DNA of 64,000 nt, taken from Syntrophales bacterium (lineage in GTDB: Bacteria > Desulfobacterota > Syntrophia > Syntrophales > UBA5619). The first letter of the stretch is position 1; the number at the start of each line of letters is the position of its first letter. The position numbers and the translations under genes are program-made. This document shows positions 17,497-27,013 of the stretch, in pieces. The notes below the pieces were generated by a model, which searched no databases, was not told where the DNA came from, and worked only from the letters and a program-made list of their open reading frames with translations. The stretch lies in assembly GCA_023229765.1 (NCBI GenBank), contig JALNYO010000013.1, positions 1 to 64,000 on the forward strand, written 5' to 3'.

Positions 17497-18384
17497 TTAA
17501 ACCCTCTCTATTCTGGCCATTCCAAACAGACCATATGGCCTAAAGACAAGCACAATGAGCATCACCAAAAAGGGGAATATCTGCGACATTCCGCCGCCCG
17601 GCAGGAGCGGGTCCAGATAGCCGGAAGCCACATTCTCCAGCATCCCCAGTATTACTCCGGCCACAATAGCCCCTCCAATGGAATTTGCTCCCCCCAAGAG
17701 CACTACCGCGAATGCTTTCATGCCGATCTCGGCAAGCGGTATCGAAACCCCGGAGACGCCGCCCAACAGAATGCCGCCGATTACGCCGACAACACAGGCG
17801 ATGCTCCATGAGGCGGCATAAACCGTGGTAGCCTTGATGCCGAGGCTCTGCACCACCTGCAAATCCTCGGCAGTGGCCCTCATTGCCAGCCCGATCTTGG
17901 TATAGCGGAAAAGAAGCGTAAAGATTCCCACGGTAACAACCGACACAATCAGCCCAATCAATGACTCCGAGGGCACCGATATTTGGCCAAGGTTCAGGGT
18001 CAGGGTCGGCAATACCCCGTGGTAGGTTTTATACTGACCGCCCCAGATCAGGGTTACAAATCCTTCCAGCACAGAGGCCAGGGCTATTGTCATCATGATG
18101 ACGGCAAGTTCCGGCTGACCAATCAAAGGACGCAGAGCGAAGCGTTCTATTAATAAACCTAAGATAATAGCCACTCCCACTGAACACAGCAGGCTGGCCC
18201 ATACCGGCAGGCCAAACGTTACCAGAAAAGTATAGCCTAAGTAGCCGCCTATTAACACAAAGTGTCCCTGCGCAATATTGAATACATTTGAACACTTGAG
18301 AATAATAACAAAACCTATAGCGATAAGGGCATAGACCATGCCGAGGGAAAAACCGGTTACTAATAATTGTATTAAGAAAATCAT
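17497..18384 (-). CDS. livH: Liv-type ABC transporter permease, LivH (second cassette)
   Basis: The 295-residue membrane protein shows GMVYALIAIGFVIILKCSNV, NIAQGHFVLIGGYLG, the loop GLAMRATAEDLQVVQSLGI and LLGGANSIGGAIVAGVILG. Its start overlaps the stop of the long-chain acyl-CoA synthetase by four bases (ATGA), so transporter and ligase are translationally coupled. Normal family length. Confidence 0.94.
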   Translation of the reverse strand: MIFLIQLLVTGFSLGMVYALIAIGFVIILKCSNVFNIAQGHFVLIGGYLGYTFLVTFGLPVWASLLCSVGVAIILGLLIERFALRPLIGQPELAVIMMTIALASVLEGFVTLIWGGQYKTYHGVLPTLTLNLGQISVPSESLIGLIVSVVTVGIFTLLFRYTKIGLAMRATAEDLQVVQSLGIKATTVYAASWSIACVVGVIGGILLGGVSGVSIPLAEIGMKAFAVVLLGGANSIGGAIVAGVILGMLENVASGYLDPLLPGGGMSQIFPFLVMLIVLVFRPYGLFGMARIERV

Positions 18385-20321
18385 AAAGCAGCTCCTCCCA
18401 CAGACCCGATGCTTAGAGTTGTTTTAGCTATAGCTGTCTGTCCATCCCTGGCGCTGGCCCGAGTTTCGATCAGCGCCTCTGTTTTATCTGCATAAATTGC
18501 CTCGATAAGCTCCTGATAACGCTCTTCCAAAACCGCCCTCCTCAGCTTCCTGGTCCTTGTCAACTCACCTTCATTCGGGTCAAATTCCCTATGCAGATTA
18601 ACATACTTCATTATCCTGGAATCTACAGGCAACGTGATATTAATCTGTTCAATGGCGTGCTTCACCAGCTCCTGCACCTCCGGTCTCTGGGAAAGCTCGG
18701 CGAAGGTGGAATAAGCAACCCTTCTTTGGCCGGCCCAGCGGCCAACTGTATTGTAATCAATAATGATAATTACGGAGACATAGGCTTTCTCTTTTCCGGC
18801 GATTACCCAGGCATCCTTTATATAAGGATTGAACGTCAATTGACTCTCAATGAATTGGGGTGCAAGTTGGCGGCCATTGGGCAGCAAAATAAGGGACTTT
18901 ATTCTATCAACAAAGACAATATGTCCGTCCCCCCTGATAAACCCGCCATCCCCGCTATAAAACCACCCGTCCTTAATAACTTCTTCGGTCTTTTTCTGGT
19001 CCTTGTAGTAACCGACGAAACCGCCCGGCTGCCGATAAACAAGCTCGCCTTCAGCGGTTATTTTTACCTCTGTTCCCCGATGGGCGGGGCCAACCGTCTC
19101 CAAACAAATATCATCATTGCCGGCGCCGGTGAGAGCGCCGCCTTCCGTTGTTCCATACAGGCTTTTGAGAGGAATATTTATTGCGTGGTAAAATTTGCAG
19201 GCATCCATGCTCAGCAAAGAGCCGGTAGTGTAGCAGATTCGGGAATTTGACAAACCAAGACTGCTCCTCAGGGAGCGAAACAGAGAAAAATCCGCTATGG
19301 CATGAAGCATTTTCAGAAACAACCCCGGGTTGATCTTTTTATACTTCAAGTCGGCCATCCGGTAGCCAATAGGCATGAGTCTGCGATAAGCAAACTTTTT
19401 TACGGCGCTGGCACTTTCAATCCGAGCCTGAACAGCAGATGCCTGCTTCTGCCACAGCCGGGAGTTGTAGAAGACAATATTCGGCTGAATTTCTTTGGTG
19501 TCCCGCTGCTGGGTATCTGCAGCCTCCGCAAAATTCAGGATGCATCCCGACAGCAGGTGGCAGCCTATGCCGAACCATTGCTCCGTCATCCATGCGGGGG
19601 GAAGATACGGGATAACATTATCATTTTCATGCCAGGGATCAAGACAGAGATGATAGTCGGCGCCGGCTTTCATGGTTCGATAGGTGTGCACAGCCCCCTT
19701 GGGCGCAGCTCCGGAGGTTCCCGATGTGTAAACGATGGCGCAGACATCATCCGCTTTTCCCTCATCCACCTTCCGTTCAAAGAGCCCGGGATGCTCCTTC
19801 TCATATTGCTCGCCGGCCTGCAGGATTCCCCTGTATCCCAGCAAAATAGCGTCATGGTAATGGGCCAACCCTTTGTAGTTCCAGTAAATAACCTTCTTCA
19901 GCAGGGGCAGTTCATCCTTAATTTGCAGGAATTTGTCCGCCTGCTCCTGATCTTCCACTACAGCAAAGCTTGCCTCGCAATTCTCAGCAATGTATTTAAT
20001 CTCTTGCGGCGTTAAGTCTGAATACGTCCCCACAGAAACTCCATGGTTTGCCTGGGCGGCAAGTTCAGCATAATACCATTGGGGCGCATTGTCTCCCACA
20101 ATCAGCAGTTTATTGCCCGGTTCGAAACCTATTGCGGAGAGCCCCAGCGCCAGGTATTTAACATTAAGATAATAGTCCTTCCAGGTATATGGCTTCCATA
20201 TGCCCAGATTTTTATGGCGCATGGCCTTATGCTTATCGCCATATTTCTCATAATTATATCTAAGTATTTTGGGCCAGGTATCACCCTTTTCGCTATAGAC
20301 CGGCTCTGTTACGGTTGTCAT
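18381..20321 (-). CDS. Long-chain acyl-CoA synthetase type (AMP-forming)
   Basis: At 646 residues this is the larger FadD15/long-chain class. It has AIVYTSGTSGAAPKGAVHTY, the SLYGTTEGGALTG motif and the hinge region GWFYSGDGGFIRGDGHIVFV-DRIKS, and ends in an extended C-terminal domain with TRKLRRAVLEERY in place of the usual GK motif. This class activates long-chain or bulky carboxylic acids. It is embedded between livF (22 bases upstream) and livH (4-base overlap). An acyl-CoA ligase inside a Liv cassette suggests uptake followed by trapping as the CoA ester. Substrate unknown. Confidence 0.9.
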   Translation of the reverse strand: MTTVTEPVYSEKGDTWPKILRYNYEKYGDKHKAMRHKNLGIWKPYTWKDYYLNVKYLALGLSAIGFEPGNKLLIVGDNAPQWYYAELAAQANHGVSVGTYSDLTPQEIKYIAENCEASFAVVEDQEQADKFLQIKDELPLLKKVIYWNYKGLAHYHDAILLGYRGILQAGEQYEKEHPGLFERKVDEGKADDVCAIVYTSGTSGAAPKGAVHTYRTMKAGADYHLCLDPWHENDNVIPYLPPAWMTEQWFGIGCHLLSGCILNFAEAADTQQRDTKEIQPNIVFYNSRLWQKQASAVQARIESASAVKKFAYRRLMPIGYRMADLKYKKINPGLFLKMLHAIADFSLFRSLRSSLGLSNSRICYTTGSLLSMDACKFYHAINIPLKSLYGTTEGGALTGAGNDDICLETVGPAHRGTEVKITAEGELVYRQPGGFVGYYKDQKKTEEVIKDGWFYSGDGGFIRGDGHIVFVDRIKSLILLPNGRQLAPQFIESQLTFNPYIKDAWVIAGKEKAYVSVIIIIDYNTVGRWAGQRRVAYSTFAELSQRPEVQELVKHAIEQINITLPVDSRIMKYVNLHREFDPNEGELTRTRKLRRAVLEERYQELIEAIYADKTEALIETRASARDGQTAIAKTTLSIGSVGGAAL

Positions 20322-20343
20322 TCTCTACGCCTTTATATTTTTA

Positions 20344-21138
20344 TTAGGTAAGCCATCTCTTTTTTTGCCGGTAGTGCTTGATATCGCGATAACTCTTTTT
20401 GGCGCCGCCCGTGGAGAGTCCCATATAAAATTCCTTGATGTTCTCGTTATCCTTCAATTTTTCAGCCGGGCCTTCCAGAACTATTCTGCCATTCTCCATA
20501 ATATAGCCGTAATCCGCGATACCCAGGGCAGCTCTGACATTCTGCTCCACGAGGAGGATGGCCAGCTTTTGTTCAACATTGATTTTTTTGATTATTTTAT
20601 AGATATCCTCCACCATCAAGGGGGCCAGCCCAAGGGAAGGTTCATCGAGCAGCATCAGCTTGGGGCGGGCCATAAAGGCCCTTCCAATCACCAGCATCTG
20701 CTGTTCGCCGCCAGACAGATAGCCACTCATCTGCCGGCGGAGTTGTTTAAGTTTGGGCAGCCAGGAATAGATCATTTCGAGATCTCTCTTCACCTCCACC
20801 CGGTCCTTGCGGTGGTAGGCGCCGATAATCAGATTTTCCTCAACACTGAGATGTTCGAGAACCCTTCGCCCTTCCATTGCCTGACTGATCCCCATGGTGG
20901 CAATGCGCTCGGGGCCATATTGATCTATTCGCCTGCCATCAAATTCAATGCTGCCCTCGCTCACATTCCCTTCTTCTGTCTTTAACATACCCGACACGGC
21001 TTTCAGGGTAGTCGTCTTGCCGGCCCCATTTGCCCCCAGCAGCGCGACAATCCTACCGTCGTCAACCTCCAGCGATACGCCTCGCAATACCTGAATAACA
21101 TTCATATACACAACTTCAATATTGGTTATCTGCAACAT
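20344..21138 (-). CDS. livF: Liv-type ABC transporter ATPase, LivF (second cassette)
   Basis: The 264-residue ATPase has Walker A GANGAGKTTTLKAVSG, signature YLSGGEQQML and Walker B LMLLDEPSLGLAP, with the LivF-type QAMEGRRVLEHLSVEEN region. A C-terminal tail of about 25 basic residues (KKSYRDIKHYRQKKRWLT) goes beyond the usual end; its role is unknown. It follows livG by 12 bases. It partners LivG in driving the second transporter. Confidence 0.93.
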   Translation of the reverse strand: MLQITNIEVVYMNVIQVLRGVSLEVDDGRIVALLGANGAGKTTTLKAVSGMLKTEEGNVSEGSIEFDGRRIDQYGPERIATMGISQAMEGRRVLEHLSVEENLIIGAYHRKDRVEVKRDLEMIYSWLPKLKQLRRQMSGYLSGGEQQMLVIGRAFMARPKLMLLDEPSLGLAPLMVEDIYKIIKKINVEQKLAILLVEQNVRAALGIADYGYIMENGRIVLEGPAEKLKDNENIKEFYMGLSTGGAKKSYRDIKHYRQKKRWLT

Positions 21139-21150
21139 TATTTCAGATCC

Positions 21151-21969
21151 TTATTTTTCTTTTCCCAGATAGGCTTTGATTACCTCGGGATTAGTGCTGA
21201 CCTCTTCCGGAGTGCCTTCGCCAATTTTACACCCAAAATCGAGGACGACAATCCTGTTGGCAATATCCATTACCACCCCCATATCGTGCTCGACAAGGAT
21301 GATGCAGCGGATGCCGTCCCGGAGTACCGCCGTATCCGGATAGGTCGCCCCCTGCCCCTCGAAAAGATCAATAATGAAGCGGGCAATGTCTTCCTTCTCC
21401 TCCAAGTTCATCCCGGCCATGGGTTCGTCAAGCAGAAGCACCTTCGGCTCGAGAGCCAGCGCCCTGGCCAGTTCCACCCTTTTTCTCATTCCATAGGGCA
21501 GAAGGCCGACGATCTTCTTTCTAATGGAGGCGATTTCAAGAAAGTCGATAATTTCTTCTACTATCTTCCGGTGTTCAATTTCCTCCTTGAGCGCCGAGCC
21601 CAGATATAGACCGCCGGTAACAAAGTTTTGCTTCATCAATGCATGCCGGGCAGCCATGATGTTGTCCTGAGTGCTCAAGCCCGTGTACAGTTCAATATTT
21701 TGGAAGGTTCTGGCGATGCCGAGTTTCGCCAGCTTATCCGGACGCATTCGGGTGATTTTTTGCTCATTGTAATAAATCTCGCCTTCTTGGGGTTTGTAAA
21801 AGCCGCTTATGCAGTTGAGCAAAGCAGTCTTGCCGGCGCCATTGGGCCCAATGAGAGCAAATATCTCATTATTCCTGACATTAACGCTCACGTTGTTGAG
21901 GGCTCTGACGCCGCCAAAACTAAGCGAGAGTTTGTCAATCCTTAAAGCAACATCGCTGCCAGTTTCCAC
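21151..21969 (-). CDS. livG: Liv-type ABC transporter ATPase, LivG (second cassette)
   Basis: The 272-residue ATPase has Walker A IGPNGAGKTALLN, the LivG hallmark GIARTFQNIELYTGL, the degenerate signature LLPYGMRKRVELARAL and Walker B VLLLDEPMAGMN. A short insertion (FEGQGATYPDTAVLRDG) precedes the switch His region IILVEHDMGVVM; this insertion is seen in Liv cassettes that carry acyl-CoA ligases. It lies 35 bases after the first ligase and 12 bases before livF. Confidence 0.93.
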   Translation of the reverse strand: METGSDVALRIDKLSLSFGGVRALNNVSVNVRNNEIFALIGPNGAGKTALLNCISGFYKPQEGEIYYNEQKITRMRPDKLAKLGIARTFQNIELYTGLSTQDNIMAARHALMKQNFVTGGLYLGSALKEEIEHRKIVEEIIDFLEIASIRKKIVGLLPYGMRKRVELARALALEPKVLLLDEPMAGMNLEEKEDIARFIIDLFEGQGATYPDTAVLRDGIRCIILVEHDMGVVMDIANRIVVLDFGCKIGEGTPEEVSTNPEVIKAYLGKEK

Positions 21970-22004
21970 CTATTGCGATTTCCTCCTCAAGTGTAATGCC
22001 AAGC

Positions 22005-23504
22005 TCATGGCTTCTCTAAAAATTGTTTTTTCAGCTCCCGTTTCAGAAGTTTTCCGGCCGGGCTTCTGGGAAAATCGTTCACCGTCACGTACTCTTTGGG
22101 AACCTTGAATGCCGCCAGACGAGATTTCAGGTAGGCGCGCAACTCTTCCTTATCAAATACCGTTCCGGGCTTCAATGTCAGAAAGGCCGCTACCCGCTCT
22201 CCCCATTCTCGGTCCGGAAGGCCGATGACGGCGCATTCCTGGATTTCCGGCCGGGTGTAAAGAATCTCTTCCACTTCGCGGGAATAGACGTTTTCTCCAC
22301 CGGTTATAATCATGTCCTTGAGCCGATCCACGATATAAAGGTAGCCATCTTCATCAAAGAGTCCAATGTCGCCGGAACGAAACCACTCCCCGAACCAGAA
22401 AGCGGTTTCATTGGCTTCGGGGTTATTGAGATAGCCCTTCATGATGTTGCGGGCCCTGATGCAAATTTCGCCCCTCTCTCCTACAGAGACCTGCGCGCCG
22501 CTTTCATCCCTGATTTGCACCTCCGCCCCGGTCACCGCTGTCCCCACGGAGCCGGCAATATGGCGGTGATAGTGATTATAAGTAATCATGGAGGCCGACT
22601 CGGTCATCCCGTAGCTTTCATAAATCGCCAGACCGGTTCGCTCCTGCCACTGACGCACGACCTCTGCCGCCATGCTGGCGGCTGCCGAAAAACAATAACG
22701 CACAGCGCCAAGTTTTTCCTTGAGTCCCTGCTCCGCAAGCAGGCGGACATAAAGCGTGGGCACGGCAAAGAGCTTGGTAACACGACCATTTGCCATCAGA
22801 TGTAAAACCTGTTCCATATCAAAGGTGGGGATCATTTCCAGACAGCCGGAACTCAAGACAGTGGCATTCATAATGTGCATCTGGCCGAATACGTGGTTGA
22901 GTGGTAAAAAAAGCAGTCCCCGGTCCTTTTCATTGGAGCGCTCATGGAAGATGACACTCTGGATGGCCGTATTGATGTTTTCATGGGAGAGCATCACCCC
23001 CTTCGGCGTCCCCGTTGTTCCCCCTGTATAGAGAATGGCGGCGATCTCGGAGCGGTCCCGATCAATCGCCCTGAATGAACTGGTTCCCATACGCAACAGC
23101 TGTTCAAAATCCATATCGCCATGGGGGCTGATAACCTTATCCAGCCATTCCTCCCCTCGAAAACCGCCTAAATCATCCAGCTTCTCGTCAAAGGTATAAA
23201 TGACTTTGGGCCGACTGTGACTTACCAAAAGAGAAAGCTCATCACGCTTCAGCATGCTGGAGAGGGTCACGGCTACAGCGCCGGTCTTCAGCGCTCCATA
23301 GTAAAAGGCAATCCATTCGCTGGAATTGGGCGCGCAGAGGCCAATATGGTCACCAGGCTTAATGCCCAGATTGATGAGCGCGGTTGCCACACGATTGGCT
23401 TTTTCATTGAGCTGGGAATAACTTGTTTCTGACGAGCCTTCGCTTAAAGCAGGTCGCTCAGGAAAGCATAATGCGGATTGTTCCAGGTTTTTTGCGACAT
23501 TCAT
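22005..23504 (-). CDS. Acyl-CoA synthetase (AMP-forming), first gene of the second Liv operon
   Basis: The 499-residue adenylate-forming ligase has AAILYTGGTTGTPKGVML, ESYGMTESASM, the hinge region WFRSGDIGLFDEDGYLYIVD-RLKD and catalytic Lys in SPAGKLLKREL. Start is ATG 23504 or the in-frame ATG at 23516; only a GGGGTC site lies near the former, so the choice is uncertain. It is the promoter-proximal gene of the operon. Its substrate may be the transported acid (inference). Confidence 0.92.
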   Translation of the reverse strand: MNVAKNLEQSALCFPERPALSEGSSETSYSQLNEKANRVATALINLGIKPGDHIGLCAPNSSEWIAFYYGALKTGAVAVTLSSMLKRDELSLLVSHSRPKVIYTFDEKLDDLGGFRGEEWLDKVISPHGDMDFEQLLRMGTSSFRAIDRDRSEIAAILYTGGTTGTPKGVMLSHENINTAIQSVIFHERSNEKDRGLLFLPLNHVFGQMHIMNATVLSSGCLEMIPTFDMEQVLHLMANGRVTKLFAVPTLYVRLLAEQGLKEKLGAVRYCFSAAASMAAEVVRQWQERTGLAIYESYGMTESASMITYNHYHRHIAGSVGTAVTGAEVQIRDESGAQVSVGERGEICIRARNIMKGYLNNPEANETAFWFGEWFRSGDIGLFDEDGYLYIVDRLKDMIITGGENVYSREVEEILYTRPEIQECAVIGLPDREWGERVAAFLTLKPGTVFDKEELRAYLKSRLAAFKVPKEYVTVNDFPRSPAGKLLKRELKKQFLEKP

Positions 23505-23623
23505 CCTTGACCCCATTTTGTGTTACTGAAGAAGAGAGAATCCTCCACGGGCTCCTCTGTTTAAATGCAAATAATAACTACCGGGGAAATAACGCCAAAC
23601 CTCTTGCAACAACAGTTCGGTGG

Positions 23624-23652
23624 CCTATATACCCGGGGAATGGCCCTGTCAA
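23624..23652 (-). promoter_or_regulatory. Possible sigma-70-type promoter for the second Liv operon
   Basis: On the minus strand a perfect TTGACA (23647-23652) is followed after 15 bases by TATATA (23626-23631). Spacing is short, so confidence is limited. It lies about 120 bases before the first acyl-CoA synthetase, in a 250-base non-coding gap. Confidence 0.35.
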
Positions 23653-23765
23653 TATTTTTGTATAATATCTGGTCATTTGATATATTAGACCAAGCAATTC
23701 TAATTATTGAGCAGGCAATGTTCACAAAACCGCCAAAACTCGCCGTTGTGGAGCTAACTCGCCTT

Positions 23766-24263
23766 TCAGTTATATTCCATTTTGGTCTCAAACTTTTCAT
23801 AGGTGTCAATGTCGGGGGTTTCAACCCAGATTGTCCCGTCTTCGTTCAGCCGCAGCATGGTTCGCGCCGTCGGGATCGAATACCAGGCGCCAAGCGGCGC
23901 GCCTTGAGGGGTTGTCAATTCAAAACCATAGAGATACTGGCTTAACTCGGAAGTCTTTGCTTTCATGTCTCCAACCAGTTCTTTCATCTTCTCCGGGGTC
24001 ATCGCCACACTTTTCCACAAGGTCCCGGGAGCAAGTTGCAGCTCCTTGGGCAACCCCAGGATGGCGTTGGGATACAAATCGGCGCCGCTTACATAATAGC
24101 GCCATTCAGTTTTTACTTTAGAGCGTTCAAAATCGCCGGTCGCCCCTTCGCTGGGGTTTATCATACCGTAATTCCTGAGTGAGCCCGAGCAGGAGATCAT
24201 CCCCGCCAAGATAACGATCAGGGCATAAATAGAATAATATTTAGCAATTACAGATAATTTCAT
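23766..24263 (-). CDS. Putative lipoprotein of unknown function
   Basis: A 165-residue protein begins MKLSVIAKYYSIYALIVILA and continues to a possible lipobox MISC, so it is probably an exported lipoprotein. The mature part has no domain I recognise; it includes EWRYYVSGADLYPNAILGLP, EKMKELVGDMKAKTSELSQY and GAPLGAWYSIPTARTMLRLN, suggesting a small beta-rich domain. I chose ATG 24263, preceded by CGAGG; the longer reading from 24449 adds 62 residues with no signal-peptide logic. Its gene stands alone on the minus strand, upstream of the second Liv operon. Confidence 0.65.
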   Translation of the reverse strand: MKLSVIAKYYSIYALIVILAGMISCSGSLRNYGMINPSEGATGDFERSKVKTEWRYYVSGADLYPNAILGLPKELQLAPGTLWKSVAMTPEKMKELVGDMKAKTSELSQYLYGFELTTPQGAPLGAWYSIPTARTMLRLNEDGTIWVETPDIDTYEKFETKMEYN

Positions 24264-24459
24264 TTTTTGCCTCGTAGAAAAAACGCAAATCAACAACCGC
24301 CGTTCGTGGGAAAATGCCTTAACAATCGGCCCGGCCACCAGGCCGCTGATTTTAAAATAGCTTAATGACTGACGGATGTCAACATTATGGTTGCTTGGCA
24401 GGAATCGGAAAAATGAGGACAACAGCCTGATAATATTTTTAAAATACACAAAAATAATC

Positions 24460-24488
24460 TTGACTTATAACTTTTCGTAGAATATATT
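24460..24488 (+). promoter_or_regulatory. Sigma-70-type promoter upstream of the cyclase gene
   Basis: TTGACT (24460-24465), an exact 17-base spacer, then TATATT (24483-24488). It lies about 107 bases before the adenylate cyclase start and points toward it. Apart from this, 24264-24595 holds no gene that I can support. Confidence 0.5.
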
Positions 24489-24595
24489 TGCCCAAAACAA
24501 CGTCACGAATGAAACCTTGAAATCCTCTATCATCAGAGGCATGCTATGCAAGCGACAGAAAAATCCTCCCTTGATATCCTCCCGGAATTTAAGCC

Positions 24596-26734
24596 ATGAT
24601 CCACAGAAAGCCATCAGACGAAAACGCTCTCACCCTGTCTAACCTGCTGCGACGGATCTGCCGGCGTACCTTCAAGGCGAATATCATCTTTCTTTTTTGC
24701 GCAGTGATCATGGCGACAGTGCTCGTCATCTCGATCTTTTCCTACCGCCGAAATAGCGCCGCGGCTCTCGAAATGACGAACCAATTGGTGGAAAAGCTGA
24801 CCGACGGCATGATCCGGCACACCACCGGATATATGAAGCCCGTGCAAGGAATTACCGAAGTCAGCGCCCAACTGCTCGCCAATCCGGACAAGCCCATCTC
24901 CCCGGGCTCCGAAATGGAAAAATATCTTATGAGAATCCTCCTTGTCCTGCCGCAGATCGACTTCGTCTATTTCGGCACCGAGCAGGGAGAATTCGTTCAG
25001 GCCCGCTTTCCCAAGAGACCGGGGCCAATGGTTACCCGGTTCATCCGTAAAAAAGGGGCCGAATTTACCGAGCTCCTTCGCCACTATGATGAATCGGGTA
25101 AATTTCTCCGGGAGGAACTGCTGCCTCCGCCTTCTTACGACCCCCGTGACAGGCCCTGGTATAGCGGGAGCCGGCAGACGGGAGGCGCCTTCTGGACAGA
25201 TCTCTATGTCTTTTCCTCTACCGGGAAACCCGGCATAACTGCATCCTTTCCGATCACCGACCCAAACGGGAGGTTTATCGGAGCTGTAGGCGCGGACATA
25301 ACCCTGAACGGCCTTTCCGTCTTTCTCCGGGAGAACCGGATCAGCAAGCACGGTCTTTCCTTTATCATGGACAAACAGCGACGCTTTGTGGCATTTCCTG
25401 ATCCAGAGCGGATGCTAAAGGTAGAAAAAGGCGCCATTGTCCCCATTCAGGCGGTGGACCTCGGAGAGCCGTGGGTCACGGAGGCAGTGCGGAGGTTCGA
25501 GGACACCGGGAAACGAAAGTTCTCCTTCTCCACCCAGGGAAACAGATATCTCGCCTACTTTACTCCTTTTCCTGCCGACTTCGGAAAAGATTGGACAATC
25601 GCGGTGCTGGCGCCGGAAGACGACTTTTTGGGACCCGTGAAACAGGCATTTCGCGAAAGCCTGATGATCTCGGGGCTCGTTCTGCTGATCGCAGTCGGCA
25701 TCGGTTATTTTTTTGCACGCAGCCTGTCCCGGCCACTCGAGACCCTGAGCCGGGAGGTGGAAAAGGTACGAAACTTCGACTTGGAAGGGGAAGTGAAAGT
25801 ATCCTCCTACGTCAAGGAAATCAAAATGATGTCAGATTCGGTGTCCTCCATGAAATCAGGGCTGAAAGCCTTCCGCCGCTATGTTCCCGCAGACCTGGTG
25901 CGTCAGATGCTCGCTGCCGGCACAGAAGCCGAACCGGGCGGAAAGGAGCTTGAGATCACTCTCTTCTTCTCAGACGTAGAGGGATTCACATCCATTTCCG
26001 AGCAGATCCCGGCCCGGGATTTAATGCTTTCCCTTTCCGAGTACCTCGATCTGATGAGCAGGGCGATCAGTCAAGAAAAGGGAACTGTGGACAAGTATAT
26101 CGGCGATGCTGTCATGGCGATCTGGGGCGCGCCGCTCGCCGACGAAAATCACGCCATCGGCGCCTGCCGGGCCGCGGTTCGCTGTCAGCAGGCCTTGGAT
26201 GCGCTTACCCCCAGATGGCAAGCGGAAGGCAAACTTCCTTTTCGCACCCGCATCGGAATCCACACCGGGTTTACCATCGTGGGCAATGTCGGTTCCAAGG
26301 AACGTCTCAACTATACGGCCCTCGGGGACAACGTGAATTTGGCAAGCCGCCTCGAAGGGGTGAACAAGCGCTACGGGACGCGGATACTCATCAGCCAGGC
26401 GACCTACCGGTATGTTCGCAACCAATTCATTCTCAGACCTCTCGATATCATTGCGGTAAAGGGAAAGATCAGCAGCGTCCTTATTTATGAGCTTATGGGG
26501 GATGCCGAATCAAAAGACGCTGAAGGGCTCGCCTCTCTGGCCAACGGTTTTACGCAAGTTTTTGATGAATATCGCGCCCGGAAATGGGAATCTGCCCTTT
26601 ACCTCCTGAAGGGCTTGGGGGAGCGCTTCCCCGGTGACGTTCCGGTATCAATCTATGCTGAGCGCTGCCGCGCCTACTTGCAACAGGAACCTCCTGCCGA
26701 CTGGAGCGGAATCGTTCGCTTGGATACAAAGTGA
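24596..26734 (+). CDS. Membrane-bound class III adenylate/guanylate cyclase with Cache and HAMP domains
   Basis: The 712-residue protein has a transmembrane helix (about 27-50), a periplasmic Cache-type sensor (about 50-335, with DPRDRPWYSGSRQTGGAFW), a second helix (about 350-372, SGLVLLIAVGIGYFFA), HAMP, and a C-terminal class III cyclase domain. Metal-binding Asp residues sit in LFFSDVEGFTSI and VDKYIGDAVMAIWGAP; the substrate and transition-state segment is YTALGDNVNLASRLEGVNK. It should make cAMP (possibly cGMP) in response to a periplasmic small molecule. It is preceded by a good promoter. The ribosome site before ATG 24596 is weak. No downstream partner is seen. Confidence 0.9.
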   Translation: MIHRKPSDENALTLSNLLRRICRRTFKANIIFLFCAVIMATVLVISIFSYRRNSAAALEMTNQLVEKLTDGMIRHTTGYMKPVQGITEVSAQLLANPDKPISPGSEMEKYLMRILLVLPQIDFVYFGTEQGEFVQARFPKRPGPMVTRFIRKKGAEFTELLRHYDESGKFLREELLPPPSYDPRDRPWYSGSRQTGGAFWTDLYVFSSTGKPGITASFPITDPNGRFIGAVGADITLNGLSVFLRENRISKHGLSFIMDKQRRFVAFPDPERMLKVEKGAIVPIQAVDLGEPWVTEAVRRFEDTGKRKFSFSTQGNRYLAYFTPFPADFGKDWTIAVLAPEDDFLGPVKQAFRESLMISGLVLLIAVGIGYFFARSLSRPLETLSREVEKVRNFDLEGEVKVSSYVKEIKMMSDSVSSMKSGLKAFRRYVPADLVRQMLAAGTEAEPGGKELEITLFFSDVEGFTSISEQIPARDLMLSLSEYLDLMSRAISQEKGTVDKYIGDAVMAIWGAPLADENHAIGACRAAVRCQQALDALTPRWQAEGKLPFRTRIGIHTGFTIVGNVGSKERLNYTALGDNVNLASRLEGVNKRYGTRILISQATYRYVRNQFILRPLDIIAVKGKISSVLIYELMGDAESKDAEGLASLANGFTQVFDEYRARKWESALYLLKGLGERFPGDVPVSIYAERCRAYLQQEPPADWSGIVRLDTK

Positions 26735-27013
26735 AACAGGGAGAGCGCCGAACCGTCATCATGTTGCTTCTCAAACAATCAGAAATGCACTGGACAGTCA
26801 GGGGAGCAAAGTGCGTTGTCGCCTCCCCTTGCACTGCAGCATCATAAACCATAGATAGAAAGATTTTGGGAAGCATCTTGCGGCGGCGTAAAAGTCATTC
26901 TGATAGAGTTGTCGCAAACCCGAGGGTGATCGTCTGCTTGCAAATTTTATTGTCGTCTGGTATCTGCATCAAGCAATGCAATCAGTAATCGCATAAGTAA
27001 AAAAGGATGAAGA

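Noticed and set aside
23640..23665. Plus-strand TATAAT at 23660 region as a promoter
   Set aside because: No gene lies downstream on the plus strand; both neighbouring genes are minus strand.
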